From contig UQDC01000004.1 of the NCBI GenBank assembly GCA_900539755.1, positions 124,001 through 188,000 of the forward strand: a DNA stretch of 64,000 nucleotides. Reading direction: 5' to 3'. The first letter of the stretch is position 1. Every line of letters starts with the position of its first letter. The translations under genes were made by a program, and so were the position numbers. This document shows, piece by piece, positions 1-7,355 of this stretch. Origin of the DNA: an uncultured Alistipes sp. (GTDB lineage Bacteria > Bacteroidota > Bacteroidia > Bacteroidales > Rikenellaceae). The notes under the pieces are model-generated. The model saw nothing but the letters and a program-made list of their open reading frames with translations. It made no database searches and was not told the DNA's origin.

Positions 1-2
1 AA

Positions 3-1019
3 GTCTCTTTCTCAAGGATTGGCCGTTACGAAAAGGAGCTTTTCCCCGGTAGCCTGTCTCTTGGCCCTTCTGAAAAGTTGAATTTCACGGAGTATATGCT
101 TAAAGGGGGAATTGGTTATGCATTTACACCGGCGCACTCCCTGGAGATGTGTGTTGCTTATGGTGATTTAGCACCGGTGGCTGATGCGCTGTTTCTGGCT
201 CCGGAATATCAGAATCGGACCGTTGCCGACCCCCGACCGATTAATCTATTGGCTGGAGAACTGGAATATCGGATCTCGTGGCGCAGTGTCGATATTGGAT
301 TGTGCGGATATGTGACCACAACCCGCGGAGAGGGGGATGTCCGCCATTATTATGATGATTTGGCCGGAGAATACGCCAATATGGAGCTGAGTGGAATCGA
401 TAAACTGTATGCCGGTGTTGAACTGGGAGTAACCGTGCGGATTACCGATCGGTGGAGTGTGCGCGGTGCCGGAGGGTGGAGTCGTAATCTCTATTTGAGT
501 GATCCGGCAGTGTCCATTTATGCCGATCACGATAACCGGCCGATTGCCGAAGGATCGACGGCTTATCTGAAAGGTTATCGGTTGGGAAATACTCCACAAG
601 TGGTAGCTTCAGGGGAGTTGCGCTATTCTGGGGCCAAAATGTGGACTGCAGCGGTTTCTGTGAATTATGTGGGCAGTAATTATATTGATATTAGTCCGGT
701 ACGACGTATGCGTCGGGTGATGGATTATGCAACCTCTCCGGAGGCTTTGGCGCAAATGACTGCACAGGAGCGTTTCGGAGATGCTACGACAATTAACCTT
801 TTTGTGAGTAAAACGTTTCGGATTAAGAGCAGTTATTTGACATTGAGCGGTTCGGTCAACAATTTGGCCAACCGTCGTCATATTGTGTACAGCGGTTATG
901 AACCGTTGCGAATGGTACGTACCGGAAGCGGTTTGGACCGAACGGTGGCTCCGATGGCGTCACGCTATTATCATGCCTATCCGAGAACCTATTACCTGAC
1001 GATTAATTTCCGATTCTGA
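3..1019 (+). CDS. TonB-dependent receptor, C-terminal part (5' end outside window)
   Basis: The frame is open from base 3, so this is the tail (about 338 residues) of a longer outer-membrane receptor. What is visible is a beta-barrel pattern: alternating hydrophobic/polar strands rich in Tyr, Trp and Gly, a late segment with SGSVNNLANRRH as in TonB-dependent receptor barrels, and a final strand ending in Phe (YYLTINFRF), the usual C-terminal signature recognised by the BAM machinery. Such receptors import large or scarce substrates using TonB energy. The plug domain and TonB box are not in the window, so the substrate cannot be inferred. The stop codon is followed within about 70 bp by a lipoprotein gene, which points to co-transcription with the two lipoproteins downstream. 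Confidence 0.85.
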   Translation, partial: VSFSRIGRYEKELFPGSLSLGPSEKLNFTEYMLKGGIGYAFTPAHSLEMCVAYGDLAPVADALFLAPEYQNRTVADPRPINLLAGELEYRISWRSVDIGLCGYVTTTRGEGDVRHYYDDLAGEYANMELSGIDKLYAGVELGVTVRITDRWSVRGAGGWSRNLYLSDPAVSIYADHDNRPIAEGSTAYLKGYRLGNTPQVVASGELRYSGAKMWTAAVSVNYVGSNYIDISPVRRMRRVMDYATSPEALAQMTAQERFGDATTINLFVSKTFRIKSSYLTLSGSVNNLANRRHIVYSGYEPLRMVRTGSGLDRTVAPMASRYYHAYPRTYYLTINFRF

Positions 1020-1090
1020 TGCAAAATATTGTTAACATAAGATGTGTTAAATCTGTTGTAATACATCGTGTTATGCGACGATGTTCGTGT

Positions 1091-1894
1091 ATGAAAATCG
1101 GTGTGCTCGTGGGTTTGTTGTTGCTATTATTCAGTAATATATCCTGTGATTACGACCGGTTTGATCCTCCAAATTCGGAATCTGGTTCGGTACCGGTTAC
1201 GACGATGGATATTGCAACGTTGCGAACTTTTTATCAGGATGATCCGGTTTATGTCGTTGGTCAACGAAGTGTTGTGGTGTCAGGATATGTTACGACATCG
1301 GATCAGTCCGGTAATTTCTATCGTAGCTTTTTTATTGAAGATGAAACAGGAGCGGTGGAGATACGTGCCGGATTGTATGATCTCTATGCAACTTATCGAT
1401 TGGGACAACAGATAACGGTAGTGGTCGATTCGTTAACATTGGGTATGACGAATGGTGTGTTGCAGTTGGGGCTGGCCAGTGCAGCCTATGAAACCGATTA
1501 TATGAATCATAGGATTGTAGTGGATAAACATCTGTTTCGTAATGAACGATTCGAAGAGGTGATCCCACGCCCGGTAAAAGCCGGAAATCTTAAAGAGGAG
1601 TGGCTCGGTACCTTGGTGCGGTTTGAAGGTGTGCATTTGGATGGGGCTGTCGATACGACATGGGCTTTACCGGCATCCCTTACATCAAGTGGAGTTCCGC
1701 AAAGCGCCTATTTGAAATTTCGGGATGAAAAGTCCGATTCGATTTATGTCGTAACCAGTGGTTATGCCTCTTTTGCCGGGGAGACGGTACCGACCGGTAC
1801 TGTATCGTTAACGGGGATTTTGATGCAGGGTAAGGTCAATGGAAAATCGGTCTATCAATTAAAAATGAGGGATCTGCAGGATGTGGAGGAGTAG
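1091..1894 (+). CDS. DUF5689-like lipoprotein (first of a tandem pair)
   Basis: I choose the ATG at 1091 because it begins a clean lipoprotein signal peptide (MKIGVLVGLLLLLF, then SNISC as lipobox). In-frame ATGs at 1073 and 1019 would only add a non-hydrophobic leader. The mature protein of about 250 residues contains a segment (around residues 40-140) with the pattern V-x-G-x-V-T-x-x-D-x-x-G-N-F, then FIEDETGAVEIR. This resembles the OB-fold-like DUF5689 domain found in Bacteroidota surface lipoproteins. It is clearly paralogous to the next gene: both share a D-x-x-G-x-F strand, a DxTGxIEI strand, a Y-x-I/L-GQ-x-I strand and a closing Y-Q-L-x-x-x-D. It sits directly after the TonB-dependent receptor and probably works with it at the outer membrane. 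Ligand unknown. Confidence 0.75.
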   Translation: MKIGVLVGLLLLLFSNISCDYDRFDPPNSESGSVPVTTMDIATLRTFYQDDPVYVVGQRSVVVSGYVTTSDQSGNFYRSFFIEDETGAVEIRAGLYDLYATYRLGQQITVVVDSLTLGMTNGVLQLGLASAAYETDYMNHRIVVDKHLFRNERFEEVIPRPVKAGNLKEEWLGTLVRFEGVHLDGAVDTTWALPASLTSSGVPQSAYLKFRDEKSDSIYVVTSGYASFAGETVPTGTVSLTGILMQGKVNGKSVYQLKMRDLQDVEE

Positions 1895-2681
1895 TCGATT
1901 CCTTAAGACATTATTGTTCGGAATACTGTGCATCGGGTGTGTGGAGAAGAGTGATCCATATCCCGATCCGTCCCAAGGAGGTGACGGTGAGCCTGGAGCG
2001 GGGACGGCACTTGTCTCGATCAGTTATCTGAAGGGTTATTATACGGGTTATCCTACACCCATTACCAAAGATTGGGAGTTGCAGGGCGTGGTGACGGCAA
2101 ATGACCGTTATGGGACATTCCCTTACGGATTGGTCGTGCAGGATGCAACAGGGGGTATCGAGATCAAATTGTCAGGAGATGATCTGTTTTTGACCTATCC
2201 GATTGGACAGCCAATCCGTATTCGATGTCAGGGATTGGTGTTGGGAGCTTATGGTGGTTATGTGACGTTGGGTAGTGTATCATCAGACGCCGATTATCAG
2301 AATGGATTTATTTCGCAAACTGATATTTCGGGACGATTGTCAAAAAGAGGTGAAATCGAGCCTGTATTGCCCGATACACTTCGTTTTGCAGAACTTGAAC
2401 CCAAACATGTCGGCTGTTTTGTCGCTTTTGAGATGGTGCAGTTTGTGGACGAAGAGTTGGGGTTGACCTGGTGTGACGAAGCTTCGGACAGCAATCGACA
2501 TTTAGTTAATGTTGACGGAGATACTCTGTTAGTGCGTACCAGCCGTTATGCCCGTTTTGCCGATGATGTGTTACCGATAAGAAGTGGCTATGTAGAGGGG
2601 ATTCTCGGGTGGTTCAATAATAGCTATCAATTGCGTGTGATTGATGCCCGTAATGTGATTATGGAATCCCCGCGATTTTGA
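1881..2681 (+). CDS. DUF5689-like lipoprotein (second of a tandem pair)
   Basis: This gene starts 14 bases before the end of the preceding gene, so the two are translationally coupled. The N-terminus (MWRSSRFLKTLLFGILCIGC) is a lipoprotein signal with the lipobox cysteine at residue 20, followed by a charged, Gly/Pro-rich linker. The body (about residues 45-260) repeats the layout of its neighbour: LQGVVTANDRYGTFPYG, DATGGIEIK, YPIGQPIRI, and a final YQLRVIDARNV segment. It is therefore a duplicated DUF5689-like, OB-fold-type protein, inferred to be an outer-membrane lipoprotein working with the upstream TonB-dependent receptor. I do not know the ligand. The 3' end is followed by a hairpin terminator. 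Confidence 0.75.
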   Translation: MWRSSRFLKTLLFGILCIGCVEKSDPYPDPSQGGDGEPGAGTALVSISYLKGYYTGYPTPITKDWELQGVVTANDRYGTFPYGLVVQDATGGIEIKLSGDDLFLTYPIGQPIRIRCQGLVLGAYGGYVTLGSVSSDADYQNGFISQTDISGRLSKRGEIEPVLPDTLRFAELEPKHVGCFVAFEMVQFVDEELGLTWCDEASDSNRHLVNVDGDTLLVRTSRYARFADDVLPIRSGYVEGILGWFNNSYQLRVIDARNVIMESPRF

Positions 2682-2806
2682 GATAACATTCCTATGCGCA
2701 TTTGAATAAAACGCATCGAACGCAAAAAGCAAAAGCGTGTTTAAGCAAACGATGTGTTGGAGATGTGGGGTGTTTGAATGCATTATGGGGAATGCGTTAT
2801 GATGAT

Positions 2807-2862
2807 TGAGCATGGTCCGGACTGTGCTTCGCAGACTCCATGCTCAGCAACCTCTTTTTTTT
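2807..2862 (+). terminator. Terminator after the receptor/lipoprotein operon
   Basis: Arms TGAGCATGG (2807-2815) and CCATGCTCA (2838-2846) pair perfectly, with a smaller CTG/CAG stem inside. A run of T follows at about 2853-2862. The T run starts a few bases after the stem, so efficiency is uncertain. It lies between the plus-strand operon and the convergent obg gene. Confidence 0.6.
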
Positions 2863-2911
2863 GCGGAGAAAGAAACAAGAGTATGCTATATGCAGTGAAC
2901 AAGATGGAGAA

Positions 2912-3913
2912 TTAACGATTCTCCTTTTGCAGGGCTTCCCAAATCATATCTTTGAGTTGGGTGAGATGATAACCTGATACCGATGAGATAAAAATGGATG
3001 GAATTCCCTCCGGTAATTCTTGGGTTAATGCCTCTTGCAACTCTTCATCGAGCAGGTCACATTTTGTGATGGCCAACAGTCGTTGCTTATCCATCAACTC
3101 GGGGTTGTATTGTTGCAGTTCGTTCAACAGGATTTGATACTCTTCATGAATGTTGTCCGTGTCGGCCGGAATCATGAACAACAAAATCGAGTTGCGTTCG
3201 ATGTGACGCAAGAAACGGATTCCCAACCCCTTGCCTTCATGCGCACCTTCAATAATGCCCGGAATATCGGCCATCACGAAGGATTTGTGGTCACGGTATT
3301 CGACAATGCCCAAATTGGGCTCCAGTGTAGTAAAAGCGTAATTGGCAATTTTGGGCTTAGCTGCTGAAACAGCTGCCAATAGTGTGGATTTGCCGGCATT
3401 GGGGAACCCAACCAAGCCGACATCTGCTAAAATTTTCAGTTCAAGGATGAACCAACCTTCACGGCACTCTTCTCCGGGTTGAGAGTAGCGAGGAGCCTGA
3501 TTGGTTGCCGTGCGGAAATGCCAGTTACCCAAACCGCCACGACCTCCCGGTAACAGAACGAGCTCTTCACCGTCCTGGGTGACTTCACCCACTACCTCGC
3601 CGGTTTCTGCATCACGTGCAACAGTTCCTAGCGGTACGTCAATAATGACATCTTTGCCATTTTTCCCCGTACTGCGAGCGCCTCGTCCCGGTTCACCGTT
3701 TTCGGCGAAAATGTGGCGTTGATATTTGAGGTGGATGAGTGTCCAATATTGGCTATTGCCTCGCAGAATAATGCTGCCTCCTTTGCCTCCGTCACCACCG
3801 TCTGGACCGCCGAATTCGATGAATTTTTCGCGGCGGAAATGGCTGGAACCGGATCCTCCGTTGCCGGAGCGTCCGAAAATTTTGACATAATCAACGAAGT
3901 TCGAAGAGGCCAT
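2912..3913 (-). CDS. obg: GTPase Obg/CgtA
   Basis: A 333-residue Obg-family GTPase involved in late 50S ribosome assembly and stress/cell-cycle control. The N-terminal glycine-rich Obg domain is obvious (SGNGGSGSSHFRREKF, then GGPDGGDGGKGG and GGRGGLGNWHF, about residues 1-155). The G domain follows, with Walker A GFPNAGKST (about 168-176), the DIPGIIEG switch region and TKCD as the guanine-specificity motif. The C-terminal extension present in some Obg proteins is absent, which is usual for short Obg forms. It is monocistronic on the minus strand, with its promoter overlapping the divergent promoter of the nuclease gene. Confidence 0.97.
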   Translation of the reverse strand: MASSNFVDYVKIFGRSGNGGSGSSHFRREKFIEFGGPDGGDGGKGGSIILRGNSQYWTLIHLKYQRHIFAENGEPGRGARSTGKNGKDVIIDVPLGTVARDAETGEVVGEVTQDGEELVLLPGGRGGLGNWHFRTATNQAPRYSQPGEECREGWFILELKILADVGLVGFPNAGKSTLLAAVSAAKPKIANYAFTTLEPNLGIVEYRDHKSFVMADIPGIIEGAHEGKGLGIRFLRHIERNSILLFMIPADTDNIHEEYQILLNELQQYNPELMDKQRLLAITKCDLLDEELQEALTQELPEGIPSIFISSVSGYHLTQLKDMIWEALQKENR

Positions 3914-3951
3914 ACGTGTTGGGTTTCTGCTTGAATTTCATGTAAAATATG

Positions 3952-3983
3952 GGACAAAGGTAGGAAAATATTTACCTTTGTCC
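3952..3983. promoter_or_regulatory. Overlapping divergent promoters in an 11-bp inverted repeat
   Basis: GGACAAAGGTA (3952-3962) and TACCTTTGTCC (3973-3983) are perfect inverted copies separated by 10 bp. Read outward, each contains TACCTTTG, a match to the Bacteroidota -7 consensus TAnnTTTG: one for obg (minus strand, about 40 bp before its start) and one for the endonuclease gene (plus strand, about 35 bp before its start). The two polymerase footprints would overlap. No convincing -33 TTTG is visible on either side. Confidence 0.6.
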
Positions 3984-4015
3984 AACTGGGAGAAAATTCC
4001 AAGCGGTTAAAGATT

Positions 4016-5101
4016 ATGCCTAAACGAGCTACGCGTCGTGTTTCGAAAAAGACGCAATGGAAAATAATTGTATTGTTGTTCTGTGTCGTGGCTCTTTTGT
4101 TGTGGGTCTCATACCGAACAGGGGCGGTTGGGTCGCGTGGTGGAGTACCTACTACGCAGATGGCTGCACAGTCGGACGATGTTAGATCGTCTCAGCGAAA
4201 TGGAAATCAAAAGGATAATGGTTGCCACAACTCCCGAAATCAACAGCGTGAGAGCCGTCATGCGAACCGAGATGGTGAAAAAGGTTCGCAGCACGATGGT
4301 CAGTTGTCGCCAAATGACCGTTCAAGGGCTGGAGCTGTATCGGATAATCGGGGCAATCATACAGAATGTGATCAACAGACGCTGAAACAAGGAGATCGGC
4401 TGGCTTTACCTTATTATAAAGATAGTACGTTTGTGTTGCGGAACGTCGCCGCTCGTTACACGCTTTGCTATGATACGATGTATCAGCAGGCTGCATGGGT
4501 TGCCTATATATTGACGCGTGCAGAGGTGAATCGCAAAGGAACAGAGCGCCAAAATGCGTTTTGCAGCGATCCTACTGTGGTACAACGTGGATGGCCGACA
4601 GCACGTGATCGAGATTATACCCGCAGCGGTTATGATCGGGGACACCTGCTCCCCTCTGCCGATCGTGACGATACACCGGAAGAGAATCGGGCAACTTTCT
4701 ATTTGTCGAATGTTTCACCCCAGAGGCCGGCACTTAACCGTCAAATCTGGCGACTGTTGGAAGAACAGGTCCGCAAATGGGCAAAACAGTATGATTCGCT
4801 TTATGTGGTTACAGGCCCGGTGTTGGTATCCGGTTTGCCGAGGATCAAAGGAGGTGTAGGTGTGCCACGCAGATATTTTAAAGCGTTGTTGGTGTGGCAG
4901 AATGGACGTTACCATGCCATTGCCTTTTTACTTCCCAATCAGGAGAAGATTTCCGGTAAGTTCGGTGATTATGCCATGAGTGTAAACGATTTGGAAAAGA
5001 TTATCGGATACGATCTTTTTTGGCGTTTGCCGGATCAGGTGGAAGAGCGGGTCGAATCGGAGGTTGATACCAGTTTTTGGAGAGCTGGTGGTACAAAATG
5101 A
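4016..5101 (+). CDS. Membrane-anchored DNA/RNA non-specific endonuclease
   Basis: A 361-residue protein with a basic N-terminus and a single hydrophobic segment (about residues 16-34, IIVLLFCVVALLLWVSY). A hydrophilic low-complexity linker rich in Arg, Asn, Gln and Ser follows (about 38-125), then a catalytic domain. The catalytic domain belongs to the Serratia-nuclease/NUC1 (beta-beta-alpha metal) family: DRGH at 207-210 gives the general-base His210, and LSNVSPQRPALN supplies the conserved Asn for Mg2+ binding. No lipobox cysteine follows the hydrophobic segment, so a signal anchor facing the periplasm is more likely than a lipoprotein. Expected activity is cleavage of DNA and RNA outside the cytoplasm, probably nutritional or phosphate scavenging. 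Single gene with its own promoter. Confidence 0.88.
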   Translation: MPKRATRRVSKKTQWKIIVLLFCVVALLLWVSYRTGAVGSRGGVPTTQMAAQSDDVRSSQRNGNQKDNGCHNSRNQQRESRHANRDGEKGSQHDGQLSPNDRSRAGAVSDNRGNHTECDQQTLKQGDRLALPYYKDSTFVLRNVAARYTLCYDTMYQQAAWVAYILTRAEVNRKGTERQNAFCSDPTVVQRGWPTARDRDYTRSGYDRGHLLPSADRDDTPEENRATFYLSNVSPQRPALNRQIWRLLEEQVRKWAKQYDSLYVVTGPVLVSGLPRIKGGVGVPRRYFKALLVWQNGRYHAIAFLLPNQEKISGKFGDYAMSVNDLEKIIGYDLFWRLPDQVEERVESEVDTSFWRAGGTK

Positions 5102-5329
5102 GACGATCGCTGTGGTGGAATTAGGCGAATACCTTATATTATTTACCGTTGGACTGGATTACAGTTGGATGGTGAGTTGTTAAAACGGATACGCGAGAAA
5201 GCGATGTTGTGCAACACAAGTGATTTAATTGGTGCAGACGACACGTGTATGTCATCATTGTAGATGATTGGTTGCATGCTGCCGGATGGATTGAAGACTA
5301 AAAATTAGAAAACGAAATAAATACAGATT

Positions 5330-6208
5330 ATGCACAAATCAGGTTTTGTGAATATTATCGGTAATCCCAATGTGGGAAAATCGACACTGATGAACGCTTT
5401 GGTGGGGGAGCGTCTTTCGATTATCACCTCGAAAGCCCAGACCACGCGCCATCGTATTTTGGGAATTGTGAACGGAGAGGATTTTCAGATTGTCTATTCC
5501 GATACTCCCGGAATTCTCAAGCCGAATTATAAACTGCACGAATCGATGATGAAGGTGGTGCAGGGGGCATTGAAAGATGCCGATGTGATTTTGTATGTAA
5601 CCGATGCAACCGAAGGGACAGACCATCGCAGTGAATATGTCGATAAAATCCGCCTCAGTGGTATCAAAACGATCTTGGTGATCAATAAAATTGATTTGAC
5701 AACGCCTGAGGAGTTGGAGAAATTGGTAGATGAGTGGGAAAAGATTTTACCAGATGCAGTGATCGTTCCGGTGTCGGCTGCTCATGCATTCAATATTGGA
5801 GGGTTGTTTGATCGGATTCTCGATATGCTGCCTGAGGGTGAACCCTATTATCCCAAAGATGCCTTGACCGATAAAACACTCCGTTTTTTTGCGTCTGAGA
5901 TTATTCGTGAAAAGATACTGCTTAATTACGATAAGGAGATACCTTATTGCGTTGAGATTGCAATCGAAGAGTATAAAGAGGAACCTGCAATCGATCGTAT
6001 TTCAGCGGTTATCTATGTTTCTCGAGAGAGTCAGAAGGGGATTATTATCGGCCATAGAGGCTCCAAACTCAAAAAGGTGGGCTCAGAGGCGCGTGCCGAT
6101 CTGGAACAGTTCTTAGGGAAAAAGGTCTTTTTACAACTTTTTGTCAAGGTGAACGAAGATTGGCGTAACAGCGACCGTCAATTGCGTCGTTTCGGCTACG
6201 AAGAGTAA
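5330..6208 (+). CDS. era: GTPase Era
   Basis: A 292-residue Era GTPase that binds the 3' end of 16S rRNA during 30S maturation. The G domain has Walker A GNPNVGKST (about residues 12-20), the TTRH switch I, DTPG, and NKID. The C-terminal KH domain includes ESQKGIIIGHRGSKLKKVG, the GxxG RNA-binding loop. Length matches the family. It begins 228 bp after the nuclease gene; no gene is visible in that gap. Confidence 0.97.
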   Translation: MHKSGFVNIIGNPNVGKSTLMNALVGERLSIITSKAQTTRHRILGIVNGEDFQIVYSDTPGILKPNYKLHESMMKVVQGALKDADVILYVTDATEGTDHRSEYVDKIRLSGIKTILVINKIDLTTPEELEKLVDEWEKILPDAVIVPVSAAHAFNIGGLFDRILDMLPEGEPYYPKDALTDKTLRFFASEIIREKILLNYDKEIPYCVEIAIEEYKEEPAIDRISAVIYVSRESQKGIIIGHRGSKLKKVGSEARADLEQFLGKKVFLQLFVKVNEDWRNSDRQLRRFGYEE

Positions 6209-6243
6209 CCTGATTTGGAAAGAAATTATCGATAAATACGATA

Positions 6244-6276
6244 TTTTTTTTATTTCAAGGAAAATCACTATCTTTG
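6244..6276 (+). promoter_or_regulatory. Promoter for rplM-rpsI
   Basis: TATCTTTG at 6269-6276 matches the Bacteroidota -7 box TAnnTTTG. The upstream T-rich stretch from about 6244 can serve as the -33 element. The start site would fall near 6283, giving an rplM leader of about 60 nt. Confidence 0.65.
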
Positions 6277-6280
6277 CAAG

Positions 6281-6342
6281 CCCGCAAAATGCGGGTATGG
6301 ATCACATAATTCACACAAGTATTAACTTTTAAACGTAAAACA
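6281..6342 (+). promoter_or_regulatory. rplM 5' leader with terminal hairpin
   Basis: CCCGC (6281-6285), loop AAAAT, GCGGG (6291-6295) forms a strong hairpin at the predicted 5' end of the mRNA. About 45 unstructured, A-rich bases run from it to the GTG start codon. Such a placement fits an autoregulatory ribosomal-protein leader or an mRNA-stabilising hairpin; the sequence alone does not decide. Confidence 0.4.
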
Positions 6343-6798
6343 GTGGAGTCATTAAGCTACAAAACAATCTCCGCCAACGCCGCAACGGTCACCAAAGAGT
6401 GGGTTTTGATCGATGCTACGGACGCGGTGGTGGGCCGACTCGCTTCGCAGGTGGCCAAAATCCTGCGTGGTAAGAACAAGCCCAACTTCACTCCTCACGT
6501 TGACTGCGGTGACAACGTCATCATCATCAACGCTGACAAGGTGAAGTTCTCGGGTAAAAAGATGACGGACAAAGTGTATACGCGTCACACCGGTTATCCA
6601 GGTGGACAGCGCTATGCAACTCCGGCCGATTATCTGCGCAAGAAACCCGAATTTATCGTAGAAAAGGCTGTGAAAAGCATGTTGCCTCGCACCCGTCTGG
6701 GCGCTGCCTTGCTTCGCAACCTGAAGGTGTATGCCGGCAGCGAACATCCGCATGCAGCTCAGTCACCCAAAACTATCAAGTTAAACGAGATTAAGTAA
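6343..6798 (+). CDS. rplM: 50S ribosomal protein L13
   Basis: A 151-residue L13, one of the early-assembling 50S proteins. The family signature region KPNFTPHVDCGDNVIIINA is clear, as are the YTRHTGYPGGQR loop and the MLPRTRLG segment. The start is GTG at 6343: the Bacteroidales-type N-terminus (MESLSYKTISANAATVTKEW) aligns from here and there is no ATG nearby upstream. The stop codon shares one base with the ATG of rpsI, so the pair is translationally coupled. Confidence 0.97.
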   Translation: MESLSYKTISANAATVTKEWVLIDATDAVVGRLASQVAKILRGKNKPNFTPHVDCGDNVIIINADKVKFSGKKMTDKVYTRHTGYPGGQRYATPADYLRKKPEFIVEKAVKSMLPRTRLGAALLRNLKVYAGSEHPHAAQSPKTIKLNEIK

Positions 6799-7190
6799 TG
6801 AGTATGGAAGTTGTAAATGCCGTCGGACGCAGAAAAGCTGCTGTAGCTCGCGTTTACGTGAAACCCGGTAAGGGTAACATTACGATCAACCAGAAGCCTC
6901 TGGATACCTATTTTCCGCTGGAGATTTTCCAGTATGTCGTAAAACAGCCTCTGCTGGTTACCTCGACTACTGAAAACTATGACATCACCATCACTCTCGA
7001 TGGCGGCGGAATCAAAGGTCAGGCTGAAGCTGCCCGTTTGGGTATCGCTCGTGCTCTTTGCGCAATCGATGCAGAGATGCGTCCGGTGCTCAAAAAGAAC
7101 GGCTTCATGACGCGTGACCCGCGTGAGGTTGAGCGTAAGAAACCCGGTCAGCCCGGTGCACGTCGCAAGTTCCAGTTCAGCAAGCGTTAA
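6798..7190 (+). CDS. rpsI: 30S ribosomal protein S9
   Basis: A 130-residue S9 whose C-terminal tail contacts P-site tRNA. The family features are the N-terminal VNAVGRRKAAVARV, the GGGIKGQAEAARLGIARAL segment and the basic end GARRKFQFSKR with the invariant terminal Lys-Arg. The start at 6798 overlaps the rplM stop by one base. An ATG at 6804 would give the shorter form MEVVNAVGRRK and is an equally possible start. Confidence 0.97.
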   Translation: MSMEVVNAVGRRKAAVARVYVKPGKGNITINQKPLDTYFPLEIFQYVVKQPLLVTSTTENYDITITLDGGGIKGQAEAARLGIARALCAIDAEMRPVLKKNGFMTRDPREVERKKPGQPGARRKFQFSKR

Positions 7191-7355
7191 TATCTGCGCC
7201 TGTGGAGCACAGAGTGGGTACAAATTTCAGAGACTGCGACTCTGGTTGCACTACTCGGTTATTGCCCCTCTGCGGAAAATCGCGGGGATTGTCAAGGACA
7301 CTACCGCTGCGATTGATGTAAAGAGAATTAAAACAGATTTAAACAGTTAATCAAA
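7191..7355 (+). promoter_or_regulatory. Structured leader upstream of rpsB
   Basis: This 165-bp gap between rpsI and rpsB contains two candidate hairpins: CAGAG/CTCTG (7228-7244, 7-nt loop), and a CCCC-rich arm near 7265-7275 pairing with CGCGGGG just downstream. The bases before rpsB (about 7320-7355) are A-rich and unstructured. Long leaders before rpsB-tsf often mediate S2 autoregulation; here it is an inference from position and folding only. I see no clear separate promoter. Confidence 0.35.

Noticed and set aside
5102..5329. Small gene or RNA between the nuclease gene and era
   Set aside because: No open frame with a plausible start and no strong hairpin or tRNA-like fold.
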